Below are positions 42,782 to 50,827 of a stretch of 64,000 nucleotides of DNA, piece after piece. The stretch is taken from assembly GCA_965219035.1 (NCBI GenBank), contig CBDCMR010000001.1:124001-188000 (forward strand). Direction: 5' to 3'. The notes beneath the pieces are model-generated. The model was given only the letters and a program-made list of their open reading frames with translations. It was not told the origin of the DNA and did not search any database. The position numbers and the translations under genes were made by a program. Every line of letters begins with the position of its first letter. Positions within the stretch are counted from its first letter, which is position 1. The stretch comes from CBDCKN01 sp965219035. Its GTDB lineage: Bacteria; Gemmatimonadota; Gemmatimonadetes; Longimicrobiales; Gaopeijiaceae.

Positions 42782-44574
42782 GCCCGCCTCCATGCAGCGC
42801 CTTTCGGCGCCGGTGTGCCACGGCTGTCCATGCTCACGACGAGATAACCGAGGTCGGCGATCACGCGATGGTAATTGTTTCGGCTGGACCAGCGGTCCAG
42901 CACGGTCTGGTTGTGTGGCTCACTGTACACATAGATGAAGACGGGATACTTCCGCGAAGGGTCGAAGTCCTTGGGCTTGAGCATCCATGCGTCCATCACC
43001 ACGTCGTCGCCAATATCAAGCTCAAGAAACTCGGTTGGCCGGGCGACAAGGGACTTCATTTTGGCGCGCACCTCATGATTGTCCTCAAGCACGCGCACAA
43101 CCCGGTGCTCGGATAGTTCCACGAGTTCGGTAACCGGAGGCGTGTCAAAGGTGGAGTAGGTATGGAACGCCCACCTAGCGTCAGGGGAGAGGACGTAGTC
43201 ATGCGTACCGGGCTGGTTCATGGGTGTGACCCGTTCGGGCTCTCCGCTGCCGTCCAGCCGCACACGATAGAGATACTTCTGGGTCGCGTTGTCAGGGGAT
43301 GCGTTGTAGTAAAACCAACCTCCTGCTTCGTCCACCATATTACGTTCGATGATATCGCTAGCGCCTGGTGTCAACAGGGCTTGCTCCTCGCCCTTGCGTG
43401 AGTAGACATAGGCATGCCGCCAGCCATCCTTTTCGCTCATTACAATGAATGCGCGGTGGTCGCGGATCCACTCCAGTCCGGCATTCTTACGGTAGCTCGC
43501 GATGACCCAGGCCGGATCGGATTCCTGGTACATACTGGTGATCTTACCAGTCCGGACGTCGGCAATGAGAAACTCCCGCTTGTCCCTGAATCTGCTCCAC
43601 TTCTCCACCAGCAGCTCATCGGAATTCCGGCCCAGCCGATCTGTCCGAGATAGAAACCCTCCGCCGGTGCAGGAATGGAGAGCCAGCGTGTCTCGCCGCC
43701 CTCGGCAGCGACGACGCCGACATCAAGTGTCGCGATGGTCCCGCCTATTCTGGCATAGCGGACCTCTCTAACCTCGGGATACGTTGGATCCCCCGGGACA
43801 AGCATTGATCGCAACCGGACGTCGGACACGTCCGACTGCACATAAGCGATCCGCTTTCCATCTGGGCTCCAGACCGAGCGACCGTTCGAAACCGAGCTGA
43901 CGACCCCGTCCTTCGTGAGAGCAATCATCTTGTCACGGCGCAGATCGTACACGTGCAGGTTTCCCTTATCGGAATAGAGGAAACGCTGCCCGTTGGGGGC
44001 AATGCTGTTGCTGGATGAGGAGGACACCCCGGCAACCACTCTTCGAAGCGCCCCGATGACCTCTCCAGCGTCCAGTAATCAACGACACGGTTTCCGGCCT
44101 CATCCCGGAACGCCTGCAGCAGCATCCAACTACCATCCGGTGAGAATGCGTGGTCTACGACCTCGAGTGGCGTGTCCGCCCCCTGAGGCTTGAGCTGTGA
44201 CGGTGAAGCCAACACAGTGCGATTGCCACTTGCAGCGTCATAGCGCACAAGCGCCGGTTCTCCCGATCCGGAAACTGGTTCTCGCACGACGTAACCCGAG
44301 CCATCTCGGAGCCAGGTCGCGCTAAAGGACTTGGCATTCAACTCACCCTGTTCGAAGATCGCCCGCAACCGATTCTGAGTTTCAGCCGGGACCTGCGCTG
44401 AACCGTCCACGGCGTGAACTGCAAGGAAAGCCAGGAAGCCAGCCAGACGGAAACATGATGATATACTTCTTCCGATTGACATGTTTCACGCTCCTTTCAA
44501 GTGAACCTGAGATTGGAGTTACCCCGAGTTGGTGGACACTTTCAAGCGTTGGATATCAACGAGGAGGTGTCAGG

Positions 44575-44889
44575 ATGTCGGGGAGCGGACGGAGGTACGC
44601 GCCTGAGTTCAAGGCGCGGATGGTGGAGTTGGTGCGGGCGGGCCGAAGTCCGGACCGTCTGGCGGCAGAGTTCGAGCCGTCGGCGACGGCGATTCGGCGC
44701 TGGGTGGAGCAAGCCGACCGGGACGAGGGTTTGCGCAAGGACGGCCTGACGACGGCCGAGCTCAAGGAAGTACGGGAGCTGAAGCGTGAGCTTCGCCGAG
44801 TGAAGCGTGAGCGCGATATCTTGGCAAAAGCCACGGCCTGGTTCGCAAGGGAGAGCGGATCGATCCCCAGAGGGGGTTGCGGTTCGTGA
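44575..44889 (+). CDS. IS3-family transposase OrfA (HTH subunit)
   Basis: A 104-residue protein with the helix-turn-helix YAPEFKARMVELVRAGRS...AIRRWVEQ, here only its ends quoted, followed by a leucine-zipper-like coiled coil (LKEVRELKRELRRVKRERDI). It binds the element's ends. It overlaps orfB by 13 bp; the AAAA run near 44825 is a plausible -1 slippage site that would give the OrfAB fusion. Confidence 0.88.
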   Translation: MSGSGRRYAPEFKARMVELVRAGRSPDRLAAEFEPSATAIRRWVEQADRDEGLRKDGLTTAELKEVRELKRELRRVKRERDILAKATAWFARESGSIPRGGCGS

Positions 44890-45728
44890 GCGATCACCAG
44901 GCCGTCTACCCGGTGCGCACGATGTGCCGTCTGCTGGGTCTCTCCCCCAGCGGATACTACGCATGGCGCCAGCGCGGATTGTCGCGTCGAGCGCGCGAGA
45001 ACTCGGCCCTAACCGAGGAGATTCTGGAGATTCACACACGCAGCGACGAGACCTACGGAGCCCCGCGCATCCACGCCGAGTTGCGGGCGCGCGGACGGGG
45101 CGCGAGCCTGAACCGGGTGGCGCGGCTGATGCGCGCGGCCCGGATCGAGGGAGTAAGCCGGCGCCGGAGAGGCAAGACGACGCGGCGGGCCTCGGGGGCG
45201 CAGCCCGCGGTCGAGCGGGACTTCTCGGCCTCGGGCCCCGACGAACTCTGGGTGGCCGACATCACGTACGTTCCCACTCAGGCGGGCTTCCTCTACCTCG
45301 CGGTGGTGGTGGACGCCTGGAGCCGCCGGGTGGTGGGCTGGTCGATGGCGACGCACTTGAGAACCTCGCTGGTGCTGAACGCGTTCGACATGGCGCTGAT
45401 GCAGCGGCAGCCCGACGGAGTGATTCACCACAGCGACCAGGGGGGCCAATATACGTCCTACGCCTTCGGCCGCCGGTGCCGGGAGGCGGGGGTGCGGCCA
45501 TCCATGGGCTCGGTGGGCGATGCATACGACAACGCGATGTGCGAGAGCTTCTTCGCGACGCTGGAGTGCGAACTCATCCGGCGGCGATCGTTTGGCACAC
45601 GAGGCGAGGCCCGCCGAGCGGTCTTCCAGTTCATCGAGGGATGGTACAACCCGCACCGGCGGCATTCGAGCCTCGGCTACGAGTCGCCGGTCCGCTTCGA
45701 GGCCCGGTCGCGGCGGGATGCCGCGTGA
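44877..45728 (+). CDS. IS3-family transposase OrfB (integrase core)
   Basis: A 283-residue rve-type integrase. The DDE triad is visible: VADITYVPT (Asp), HHSDQGGQYTS (Asp) and NAMCESFFATLE (Glu), preceded by the HTH_21 stretch TYGAPRIHAEL. Catalytic residues are intact. Normally it is made as a frameshifted OrfAB fusion. Confidence 0.93.
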   Translation: MRFVSDHQAVYPVRTMCRLLGLSPSGYYAWRQRGLSRRARENSALTEEILEIHTRSDETYGAPRIHAELRARGRGASLNRVARLMRAARIEGVSRRRRGKTTRRASGAQPAVERDFSASGPDELWVADITYVPTQAGFLYLAVVVDAWSRRVVGWSMATHLRTSLVLNAFDMALMQRQPDGVIHHSDQGGQYTSYAFGRRCREAGVRPSMGSVGDAYDNAMCESFFATLECELIRRRSFGTRGEARRAVFQFIEGWYNPHRRHSSLGYESPVRFEARSRRDAA

Positions 45729-45923
45729 ACACCCACCCATGCCAGGGACTCTACGAATGCTGCGCGTCCATGGCCCAGTCGCTCTCTCTTCCGCTCCGCC
45801 TGCAGCGAAGCGGAAGCTCTTCACCCCCCGGATTTGGGCTGATCACAAAAACAACCACTCTCAACCGTCCACCAAAACGGGGTAAGCCCAGATAGACTAA
45901 CCAGCCCAAAGGAGGTGCGCGAG

Positions 45924-46025
45924 ATGGCGTATCGGGAGGTGGCCATGTGGGAGATCCTCGCAGTGCTCTGGCACTTCGGCCGGGGCCCTCAATCTGGACG
46001 CTCACTTCCATTTCCACGTCTGTGA
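45924..46025 (+). pseudogene. N-terminal remnant of an IS21-type transposase
   Basis: After a perfect ribosome site (AAAGGAGGT, 45907-45915) an ATG starts MAYREVAMWEILAVL, a start typical of IS21 IstA-like proteins, which then runs into unrelated residues and stops after 33 codons. It sits directly beside the IS3 element and is probably the debris of an older insertion. The bases to 46147 hold no other feature. Confidence 0.5.
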
Positions 46026-46147
46026 GGGTCCACCCCGCTCACCCACCACCCGCCCGGCACTCAGCTTGACGCGTGCCAGTCCAACACATACCTGTCCATG
46101 GCGTCGTCGCCGAAATTTGCCGATGTAGCCGACCACGGGCCAAGCCA

Positions 46148-47119
46148 ATGGACTTCACCAGTCTCGCACGGAAAGCCATCGAGGAGGACCGCCTCACTGC
46201 CGAGGAGTGTCGGGCCGTCTTGTACGCCCCAGACGAGGACGTCCTGGAGTTGCTCTCGGCGGCCTACCGCGTGAGGAAGACCTTCTGTGGCAACAAGGTG
46301 CACATTCACGTCCTGATGAACGCCAAGAGCGGCCTGTGCCCCGAGGACTGTGGTTACTGCTCCCAATCCAAGCTTTCCACGGCTGATATCTCCAAGTATG
46401 CGATGGTGAGCCGAGATCGACTCCTCGAGGCAGCGAGAGCTGCGAAGGAGGCGAAAGCCAAGCGTTTTTGCATCGTGACGAGCGGCAGAGGCGCCACTTG
46501 GCGAGAAGTCGAATACCTCAGTGAGGCCGTCCGTAGCATTCGGGACGAGGTTGGCATCAAGGTTTGCTGTAGCGTGGGGCTATTGGACGAACCCAAGGCC
46601 AAGGCCCTCAAGGACGCCGGCGTCGATCAACTCAACCACAATCTCAATACCAGCGAAGAGTTCTACTCGGAAATCTGCACCTCGCACACGTACCAAGACC
46701 GGTTGGATACCCTACGAGCAGCCCGGTCCGCGGGACTGAATCTCTGCAGCGGTGCCATCTTCGGGATGGGCGAGTCCGACGACGACGTGATCGACACGCT
46801 CATGGCTCTACGGGACCTCACCCCGCAATCGATCCCGATCAATTTCCTCATCCCCATCGAGGGCACGCCCCTACAGGACGTGCATCGCCTGACCCCATAT
46901 CAGTGCCTTAGGATTCTATGCTTGGCAAGATTCCTGAACCCGAGACAAGAGATCAGGATCTCAGGCGGCAGGGAATTCCACCTGAGGTCTCTCCAGGCCA
47001 TGGCGCTCTATCCGGCCAACTCCCTTTTCGTGGACGGGTATCTGACCACACCGGGACAGTCATCCAAAGATGCCTGGCGGCTGATCGAGGACATGGGGTT
47101 CGAAATCCAGCTAGATTGA
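46148..47119 (+). CDS. bioB: Biotin synthase
   Basis: A 323-residue radical-SAM enzyme converting dethiobiotin to biotin. The SAM-cluster cysteines are CPEDCGYC (Cys64, 68 and 71). Other matches are CCSVGLLDEPKAKALKDAG, shown by its core SVGLLDEP, and YNHNLNTS-like QLNHNLNTS. It begins the bioBAFD operon. The ATG at 46148 is chosen because homology starts there; an upstream in-frame ATG at 46073 adds only 25 unlike residues. Confidence 0.95.
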   Translation: MDFTSLARKAIEEDRLTAEECRAVLYAPDEDVLELLSAAYRVRKTFCGNKVHIHVLMNAKSGLCPEDCGYCSQSKLSTADISKYAMVSRDRLLEAARAAKEAKAKRFCIVTSGRGATWREVEYLSEAVRSIRDEVGIKVCCSVGLLDEPKAKALKDAGVDQLNHNLNTSEEFYSEICTSHTYQDRLDTLRAARSAGLNLCSGAIFGMGESDDDVIDTLMALRDLTPQSIPINFLIPIEGTPLQDVHRLTPYQCLRILCLARFLNPRQEIRISGGREFHLRSLQAMALYPANSLFVDGYLTTPGQSSKDAWRLIEDMGFEIQLD

Positions 47120-47147
47120 CCGTCCTTATTGACCGTCGTTGACCGTC
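47116..47147 (+). repeat. Three TTGACCGTC direct repeats between bioB and bioA
   Basis: TTGACCGTC occurs at 47116-47124, 47129-47137 and 47139-47147, the first spanning the bioB stop. The spacing is 13 and 10 bp. It could be slippage debris or a binding site; position alone does not decide. Confidence 0.6.
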
Positions 47148-47178
47148 CTCTGGAGGGAGGCCTCGAGCCGGCTGTAGC

Positions 47179-48588
47179 ATGGCACATCCCTATCGGATAT
47201 GGCATCCCTTTACCCAGATGGCCCGCTTCGACGCCGAGCCGAAGCTCGTGGTGGAGCGGGCTGAAGGGAACCGCCTGATCGACCGCGACGGTCGGGAATA
47301 CATAGACGCGGTGGCGTCGCTCTGGTCGGTCATCCACGGCCACGGGCATCCGCAAATCGTCGAAGCCATCCAGGCGCAGGCCGCGAAGCTGCAACACAGC
47401 ACGTTGCTGGGCATCAGCCATCCGTCTGCCATCGAATTCGCGGAGTCCCTCGTACGCCATCTGCCTCAAGGCCTCTCGCGGGTGTACTACAGCTCGGACG
47501 GGGCTAGCGCCGTCGAAGTGGCGCTGAAGATGGCGATCCAATACTGGGTCAATCGCGGTCACCCCGAGCGCAAGCGGATCGTCGCGTTGGACATGGCCTA
47601 CCACGGAGATACTCTCGGAGCCAGTAGCCTTGGGGGGGCCGGATCCTTTCGGGATCCGTACGAGCCGCTGCTCTTCGAGCCGCTGCGGATTCCAAACGGG
47701 TATCGGTACCGCTGCCGGTGGTGCGCGGACGGCCTCGAGTGCGACTCCTCGTGCGTCAACGCACTGCGCGACCTCCTCGAGGCCCGGAGGAGTGAGATCG
47801 CGGCGGTGATCGTCGAGCCCCGCGTGCAAGGGGCGGCCGGGATGATCGTCGCGCCCGAAGGAAATCTTTCGAGCATCCGACGGCTTTGCGACGACCATGA
47901 TGTCTTGCTCATCGCCGATGAGGTGGCAACCGGCTTCGGAAGGACCGGCGAGATGTTCGCCTGTGACCTGGAAGGGGTGGTGCCCGACATCATGGCGCTG
48001 GGGAAGGGCATCACCGGCGGGTACCTTCCACTCTCGGCCACCGTTGCCACCGAGCGGGTCTACGACGCTTTTTACGACGCGTCTGATCGTAACAAGACGC
48101 TCTTTCACGGGCATACCTTCGCCGGGAACCCCATCTGTTGCGCCGCCGCCATGGCGAGCTTGAGGATCTTCGAGGCGGAGCCGGTCTTGGAGCGCGTATG
48201 CCGGCGAGCTGCTTTTCTTGGATCGGTCCTGAGCGAGCTCTTCGGCGATCATCCTTGGGTCGGAGAGATCCGGCAGCAGGGCCTCATGGTCGGCCTCGAG
48301 CTGGTTCGGGACCGAATGACACGAGAGTCCTTTCCTCCGGCCGACGCCATCGGTTGGCGAGTCTGCATGGGCGCCCGCGATCGGGGCGTCTTCATTCGTC
48401 CTTTGGGCGATGTCGTGGTCATGATGCCTCCTCTCTCCATAGAAGAGGACGAGCTCGTTCAGATCGCCGAGGCGGTGCGGGATGGCCTTCGCGAAGTCGG
48501 GAGCGGCCATGACGCCCTGGACCAGCGATCGGGAGTGCGAGGGGCCATGACGCCGTGGACCAGCGATCTGGAATGCGAGAGGCCATGA
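47179..48588 (+). CDS. bioA: Adenosylmethionine-8-amino-7-oxononanoate transaminase
   Basis: A 469-residue class III PLP aminotransferase making 7,8-diaminopelargonate. The PLP lysine is in GKGITGGY (Lys276) and the partner Asp in LIADEVATGFGR (Asp247). A four-Cys insertion (CRWCADGLECDSSC, about 179-192) resembles inserts in related BioA proteins. The last ~25 residues are not family sequence; they are translated from a 38-bp repeat that is derived from the bioF start. The stop overlaps the bioF ATG (ATGA). Confidence 0.95.
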   Translation: MAHPYRIWHPFTQMARFDAEPKLVVERAEGNRLIDRDGREYIDAVASLWSVIHGHGHPQIVEAIQAQAAKLQHSTLLGISHPSAIEFAESLVRHLPQGLSRVYYSSDGASAVEVALKMAIQYWVNRGHPERKRIVALDMAYHGDTLGASSLGGAGSFRDPYEPLLFEPLRIPNGYRYRCRWCADGLECDSSCVNALRDLLEARRSEIAAVIVEPRVQGAAGMIVAPEGNLSSIRRLCDDHDVLLIADEVATGFGRTGEMFACDLEGVVPDIMALGKGITGGYLPLSATVATERVYDAFYDASDRNKTLFHGHTFAGNPICCAAAMASLRIFEAEPVLERVCRRAAFLGSVLSELFGDHPWVGEIRQQGLMVGLELVRDRMTRESFPPADAIGWRVCMGARDRGVFIRPLGDVVVMMPPLSIEEDELVQIAEAVRDGLREVGSGHDALDQRSGVRGAMTPWTSDLECERP

Positions 48589-48618
48589 CGCCCTGGGCCA
48601 GCGATCTGGAGAGCGACC
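48505..48618 (+). repeat. 38-bp tandem triplication at the bioA/bioF junction
   Basis: Three copies of a 38-bp unit beginning GGCCATGACGCC start at 48505, 48543 and 48581 with a few substitutions. Each carries an ATG (48509, 48547, 48585). Because 38 is not a multiple of three, the copies lie in three different frames: the first ATG opens a 13-codon reading frame, the second lies in the bioA frame, and the third is bioF. Confidence 0.92.
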
Positions 48619-49748
48619 TGCGGCAAGCAGACGAGCTCTCTCTCCGGCGCAGCATCGTCACGCCGGAGACTGGACAGGAACCTCACGTTCTCATGAAGGG
48701 GCGCCGATACACCCTGTTCACGTCCAACAACTACCTCGGATTGAGCACTCACCCCGAGGTCATCGAGGCGTCCATCGAGGCGACTCACGCCTATGGGACC
48801 AGCGTCTCGGCCTCGCGGCTGCTATGCGGGTCCACCCCGCTCCACGAGGAGCTCGAGGCCAGGTTGGCCGCGTTGAAGTCACGCGAAGCGTGTTTGCTGT
48901 TCAGCTCCGGATACTTGGCGAACCTGGGATTGATGACCGCCTTCCTGGATTCAGACGACGTGATCTTCAGCGACCGTCTGAATCACGCCTCCATCGTCGA
49001 TGGCAGTCGGCTCTCGGCAGCGAAGGTGGTGCTCTACGACCACTGCGATCCCAACCACTTGGAGGTCCTTCTGTGCGAGACGCCCGCGAAGCGCCGGCTG
49101 ATCGTGTCGGAATCGGTGTTCAGCATGGACGGAGACCTGGCCCCTGTCCCGGAATTGCTCGCGCTGGCCGACCGTTTCGGAGCGCTCTTGGTCCTGGATG
49201 AGGCACATGCTACCGGACTGTTGGGTGACGACGGCGCGGGCGTCCTCAGCCTGTTCGGCATTTCCGACGGCCCCATCGTTATCGTGGGCACGCTCTCGAA
49301 GGCCCTGGGGTCCATGGGCGGCTTCGTGGCGGCGGACCAGACGTTGATCTCGGTGCTGGTGAACCGAGCCCGCTCCTTCATTTTCAACACCGCTCTCCCC
49401 GCCGCTGCGGCGGGCGCCGCCCTCGCGTCCATCAAGCTGATGGAGACCGAGCCGTGGCGCCGGGAGCAGTCAATCTCTCTGGCGCATTCTCTTCGCGATG
49501 GAATCCTCCAACGGGAGTTTCCCCCCTCGAACTCCGTCACCCAGATCGTCCCTCTCATGATCGGCAACGCCGAAGCGGCGCTGGCCCTCGATTCACGGTT
49601 TCGCGAGGCCGGTGTGCTAGCTCGGGCCATAAGACCACCGACGGTACCGGTGGGAACCTCGCGTATCAGGTTCAACGTTATGGCGACCCATACGCAAGAG
49701 GACATCAACCACGTATTAGGCCTCCTCGTGCCAGGCCTCCCTTCCTGA
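48585..49748 (+). CDS. bioF: 8-amino-7-oxononanoate synthase
   Basis: A 387-residue alpha-oxoamine synthase joining pimeloyl and alanine units. The PLP Lys239 is in GTLSKALGS, with LDEAHATGLLG and SNNYLGLS as family marks. The start at 48585 gives an ATGA overlap with bioA; the copy of this start in the upstream repeats is not in frame. The gene is intact. Confidence 0.93.
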   Translation: MTPWASDLESDLRQADELSLRRSIVTPETGQEPHVLMKGRRYTLFTSNNYLGLSTHPEVIEASIEATHAYGTSVSASRLLCGSTPLHEELEARLAALKSREACLLFSSGYLANLGLMTAFLDSDDVIFSDRLNHASIVDGSRLSAAKVVLYDHCDPNHLEVLLCETPAKRRLIVSESVFSMDGDLAPVPELLALADRFGALLVLDEAHATGLLGDDGAGVLSLFGISDGPIVIVGTLSKALGSMGGFVAADQTLISVLVNRARSFIFNTALPAAAAGAALASIKLMETEPWRREQSISLAHSLRDGILQREFPPSNSVTQIVPLMIGNAEAALALDSRFREAGVLARAIRPPTVPVGTSRIRFNVMATHTQEDINHVLGLLVPGLPS

Positions 49749-49754
49749 TCGCGC

Positions 49755-50471
49755 ATGGGTCGCATCGTACTGGTGACCGGCACGGATACGGGGGTCGGCA
49801 AGACCATCGTCGCCGCCTGGTTGGCGTCGCTCACTCCGCGATCCCAACGAGTGGCGTTGGTCAAAGCCGTTCAAACGGGGGCCGACCCTGCCGTTGACGG
49901 CGACGAGGCGTTCTACAGATCGGCCCTCGTCGGTCATCCCGTTACGATGACGACATTGGCCACGCTTCCCGAGCCCCTGGCCCCAGCGATCGCGGCGAGC
50001 AGGTCAGGCGAAAGCGTTCGCGCGCAGGACATTGCGCGGTCCTGCATTCAGATTGCCCAGGCTCACGATCTAACCATCGTCGAAGGCTCCGGAGGCCTCA
50101 TGGTGCCTGTCGATGAAGAATCGAGCTTCGCGGACCTTGCCGGAGCTCTGAGCGCCAACCTGGTTCTGGTGATCCGGCCCGGGCTCGGGACGCTGAATCA
50201 CACGACGCTCACGCTGGAGGCCGCGTCCAGGCGAAACCTCCTCGTCGAGATGCTGGTGTGTAACGGGTTGGTCGCCAAGCCTGGGCTCGTTGAAATCGAG
50301 AACCTTCGATTCCTTCGAAGCCGTTATCCGGAGATACCTTTGATTACGCTCCGCCGCCTACGCCAGGAGAGCCTGCACCGTCTGGCTCTACTCCGGCCGC
50401 AGATCCTCGGCGACCCGCCGACCTTGATGCAGGGCTCGCCCCTGCAGCCATTGGAGCTTCCACAGCCATAA
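49755..50471 (+). CDS. bioD: Dethiobiotin synthetase
   Basis: A 238-residue ATP-dependent carboxylase closing the ureido ring of dethiobiotin. The P-loop GTDTGVGKT (9-17) and the EGSGGLMVPV motif are intact. It starts 6 bp after bioF, completing bioBAFD. No bioC, bioH or bioW is in the window, so pimelate supply is not shown here. Confidence 0.93.
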   Translation: MGRIVLVTGTDTGVGKTIVAAWLASLTPRSQRVALVKAVQTGADPAVDGDEAFYRSALVGHPVTMTTLATLPEPLAPAIAASRSGESVRAQDIARSCIQIAQAHDLTIVEGSGGLMVPVDEESSFADLAGALSANLVLVIRPGLGTLNHTTLTLEAASRRNLLVEMLVCNGLVAKPGLVEIENLRFLRSRYPEIPLITLRRLRQESLHRLALLRPQILGDPPTLMQGSPLQPLELPQP

Positions 50472-50767
50472 TACCACTAAGTGGTTGCGGTTCCACACGT
50501 TGAGTCCGAACTCGAGCTGCGGATGGCCGCGCCCAACGAGGCGGTTCGCATTGAGCTCCAGCAGCTCCATCCGGGGAATGTCAGTCATGAGCATGCTGCC
50601 ATCGTGGAGCTGTCAGGGATCGCCGGAGGATGCCATCATGAGTCGTCGATCCACCCTGCCAGCGTCGCGACGGGTGGCCCGACACGTCTCCTGAGCCTAT
50701 CGAGGTGAAGAGGCATAGGCATCAATTAGCCTCAATCTTACCAATTTATCAGGGTCCCGCAGGCGTG
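50472..50767. other. Region after bioD, no gene recognised
   Basis: It holds an open frame of ~75 codons with no recognisable family. The base composition turns AT-richer toward 50,700. It marks the boundary between the biotin operon and a lower-GC gene. Confidence 0.4.
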
Positions 50768-50796
50768 TTGCTTTCAAAAAAAGTGTGATTTATACT
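50768..50796 (+). promoter_or_regulatory. Sigma-70-type promoter of the amidohydrolase gene
   Basis: TTGCTT (50768-50773) and TATACT (50791-50796) are separated by exactly 17 bp. Both are close to the vegetative consensus, and the ATG follows at 50828 with a GGGGGAG ribosome site. Such a clear promoter is rare in this GC-rich window. Confidence 0.75.
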
Positions 50797-50808
50797 CCCC
50801 GATCACAC
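50783..50808. promoter_or_regulatory. Inverted repeat overlapping the -10 box
   Basis: GTGTGAT (50783-50789) and ATCACAC (50802-50808) form perfect 7-bp arms around 12 bp that include the -10 element. A repressor bound here would block the promoter. The spacing does not fit a CRP site, which has 6 bp between TGTGA and TCACA. Confidence 0.55.
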
Positions 50809-50827
50809 TGACTGCGGGGGAGAAAAG

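Larger units (their letters stand above)
40791..44482 (-). pseudogene. S9 family (DPP IV-like) peptidase, frameshifted and cut by an IS256-type element
   Basis: Remnants of one ~780-residue prolyl oligopeptidase-family protein can be joined. The signal and first propeller blades start at 44482, then a shift occurs near 44025, a second with one missing base near 43634 (GWAG to NSDELLVEKWSRF), then SMDSRGTPAPKG down to about 42788. The IS then interrupts, and the catalytic end continues at 41317-40791 with GISGSSGGGSN (Ser), GTGETNTH (Asp) and NRNHGI (His). Both sides of the IS join in the sequence WRRA-VFGSLGPL. The gene is dead. An IS3-type element lies 36 bp upstream of its start. Confidence 0.85.
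44519..45885. mobile_element. IS3-family insertion sequence
   Basis: A ~1.37-kb element bounded by inverted repeats: TTACCCCGAGTTGGTGGAC at 44519-44537 and its near-complement (two mismatches) at 45867-45885. It holds overlapping orfA and orfB. I see no clear 3-4 bp target duplication at the edges. It lies just upstream of the S9 pseudogene start. Confidence 0.85.

Noticed and set aside
50783..50808. CRP-like site
   Set aside because: Arms resemble TGTGA/TCACA but are separated by more than 6 bp, so the dimer geometry does not fit.
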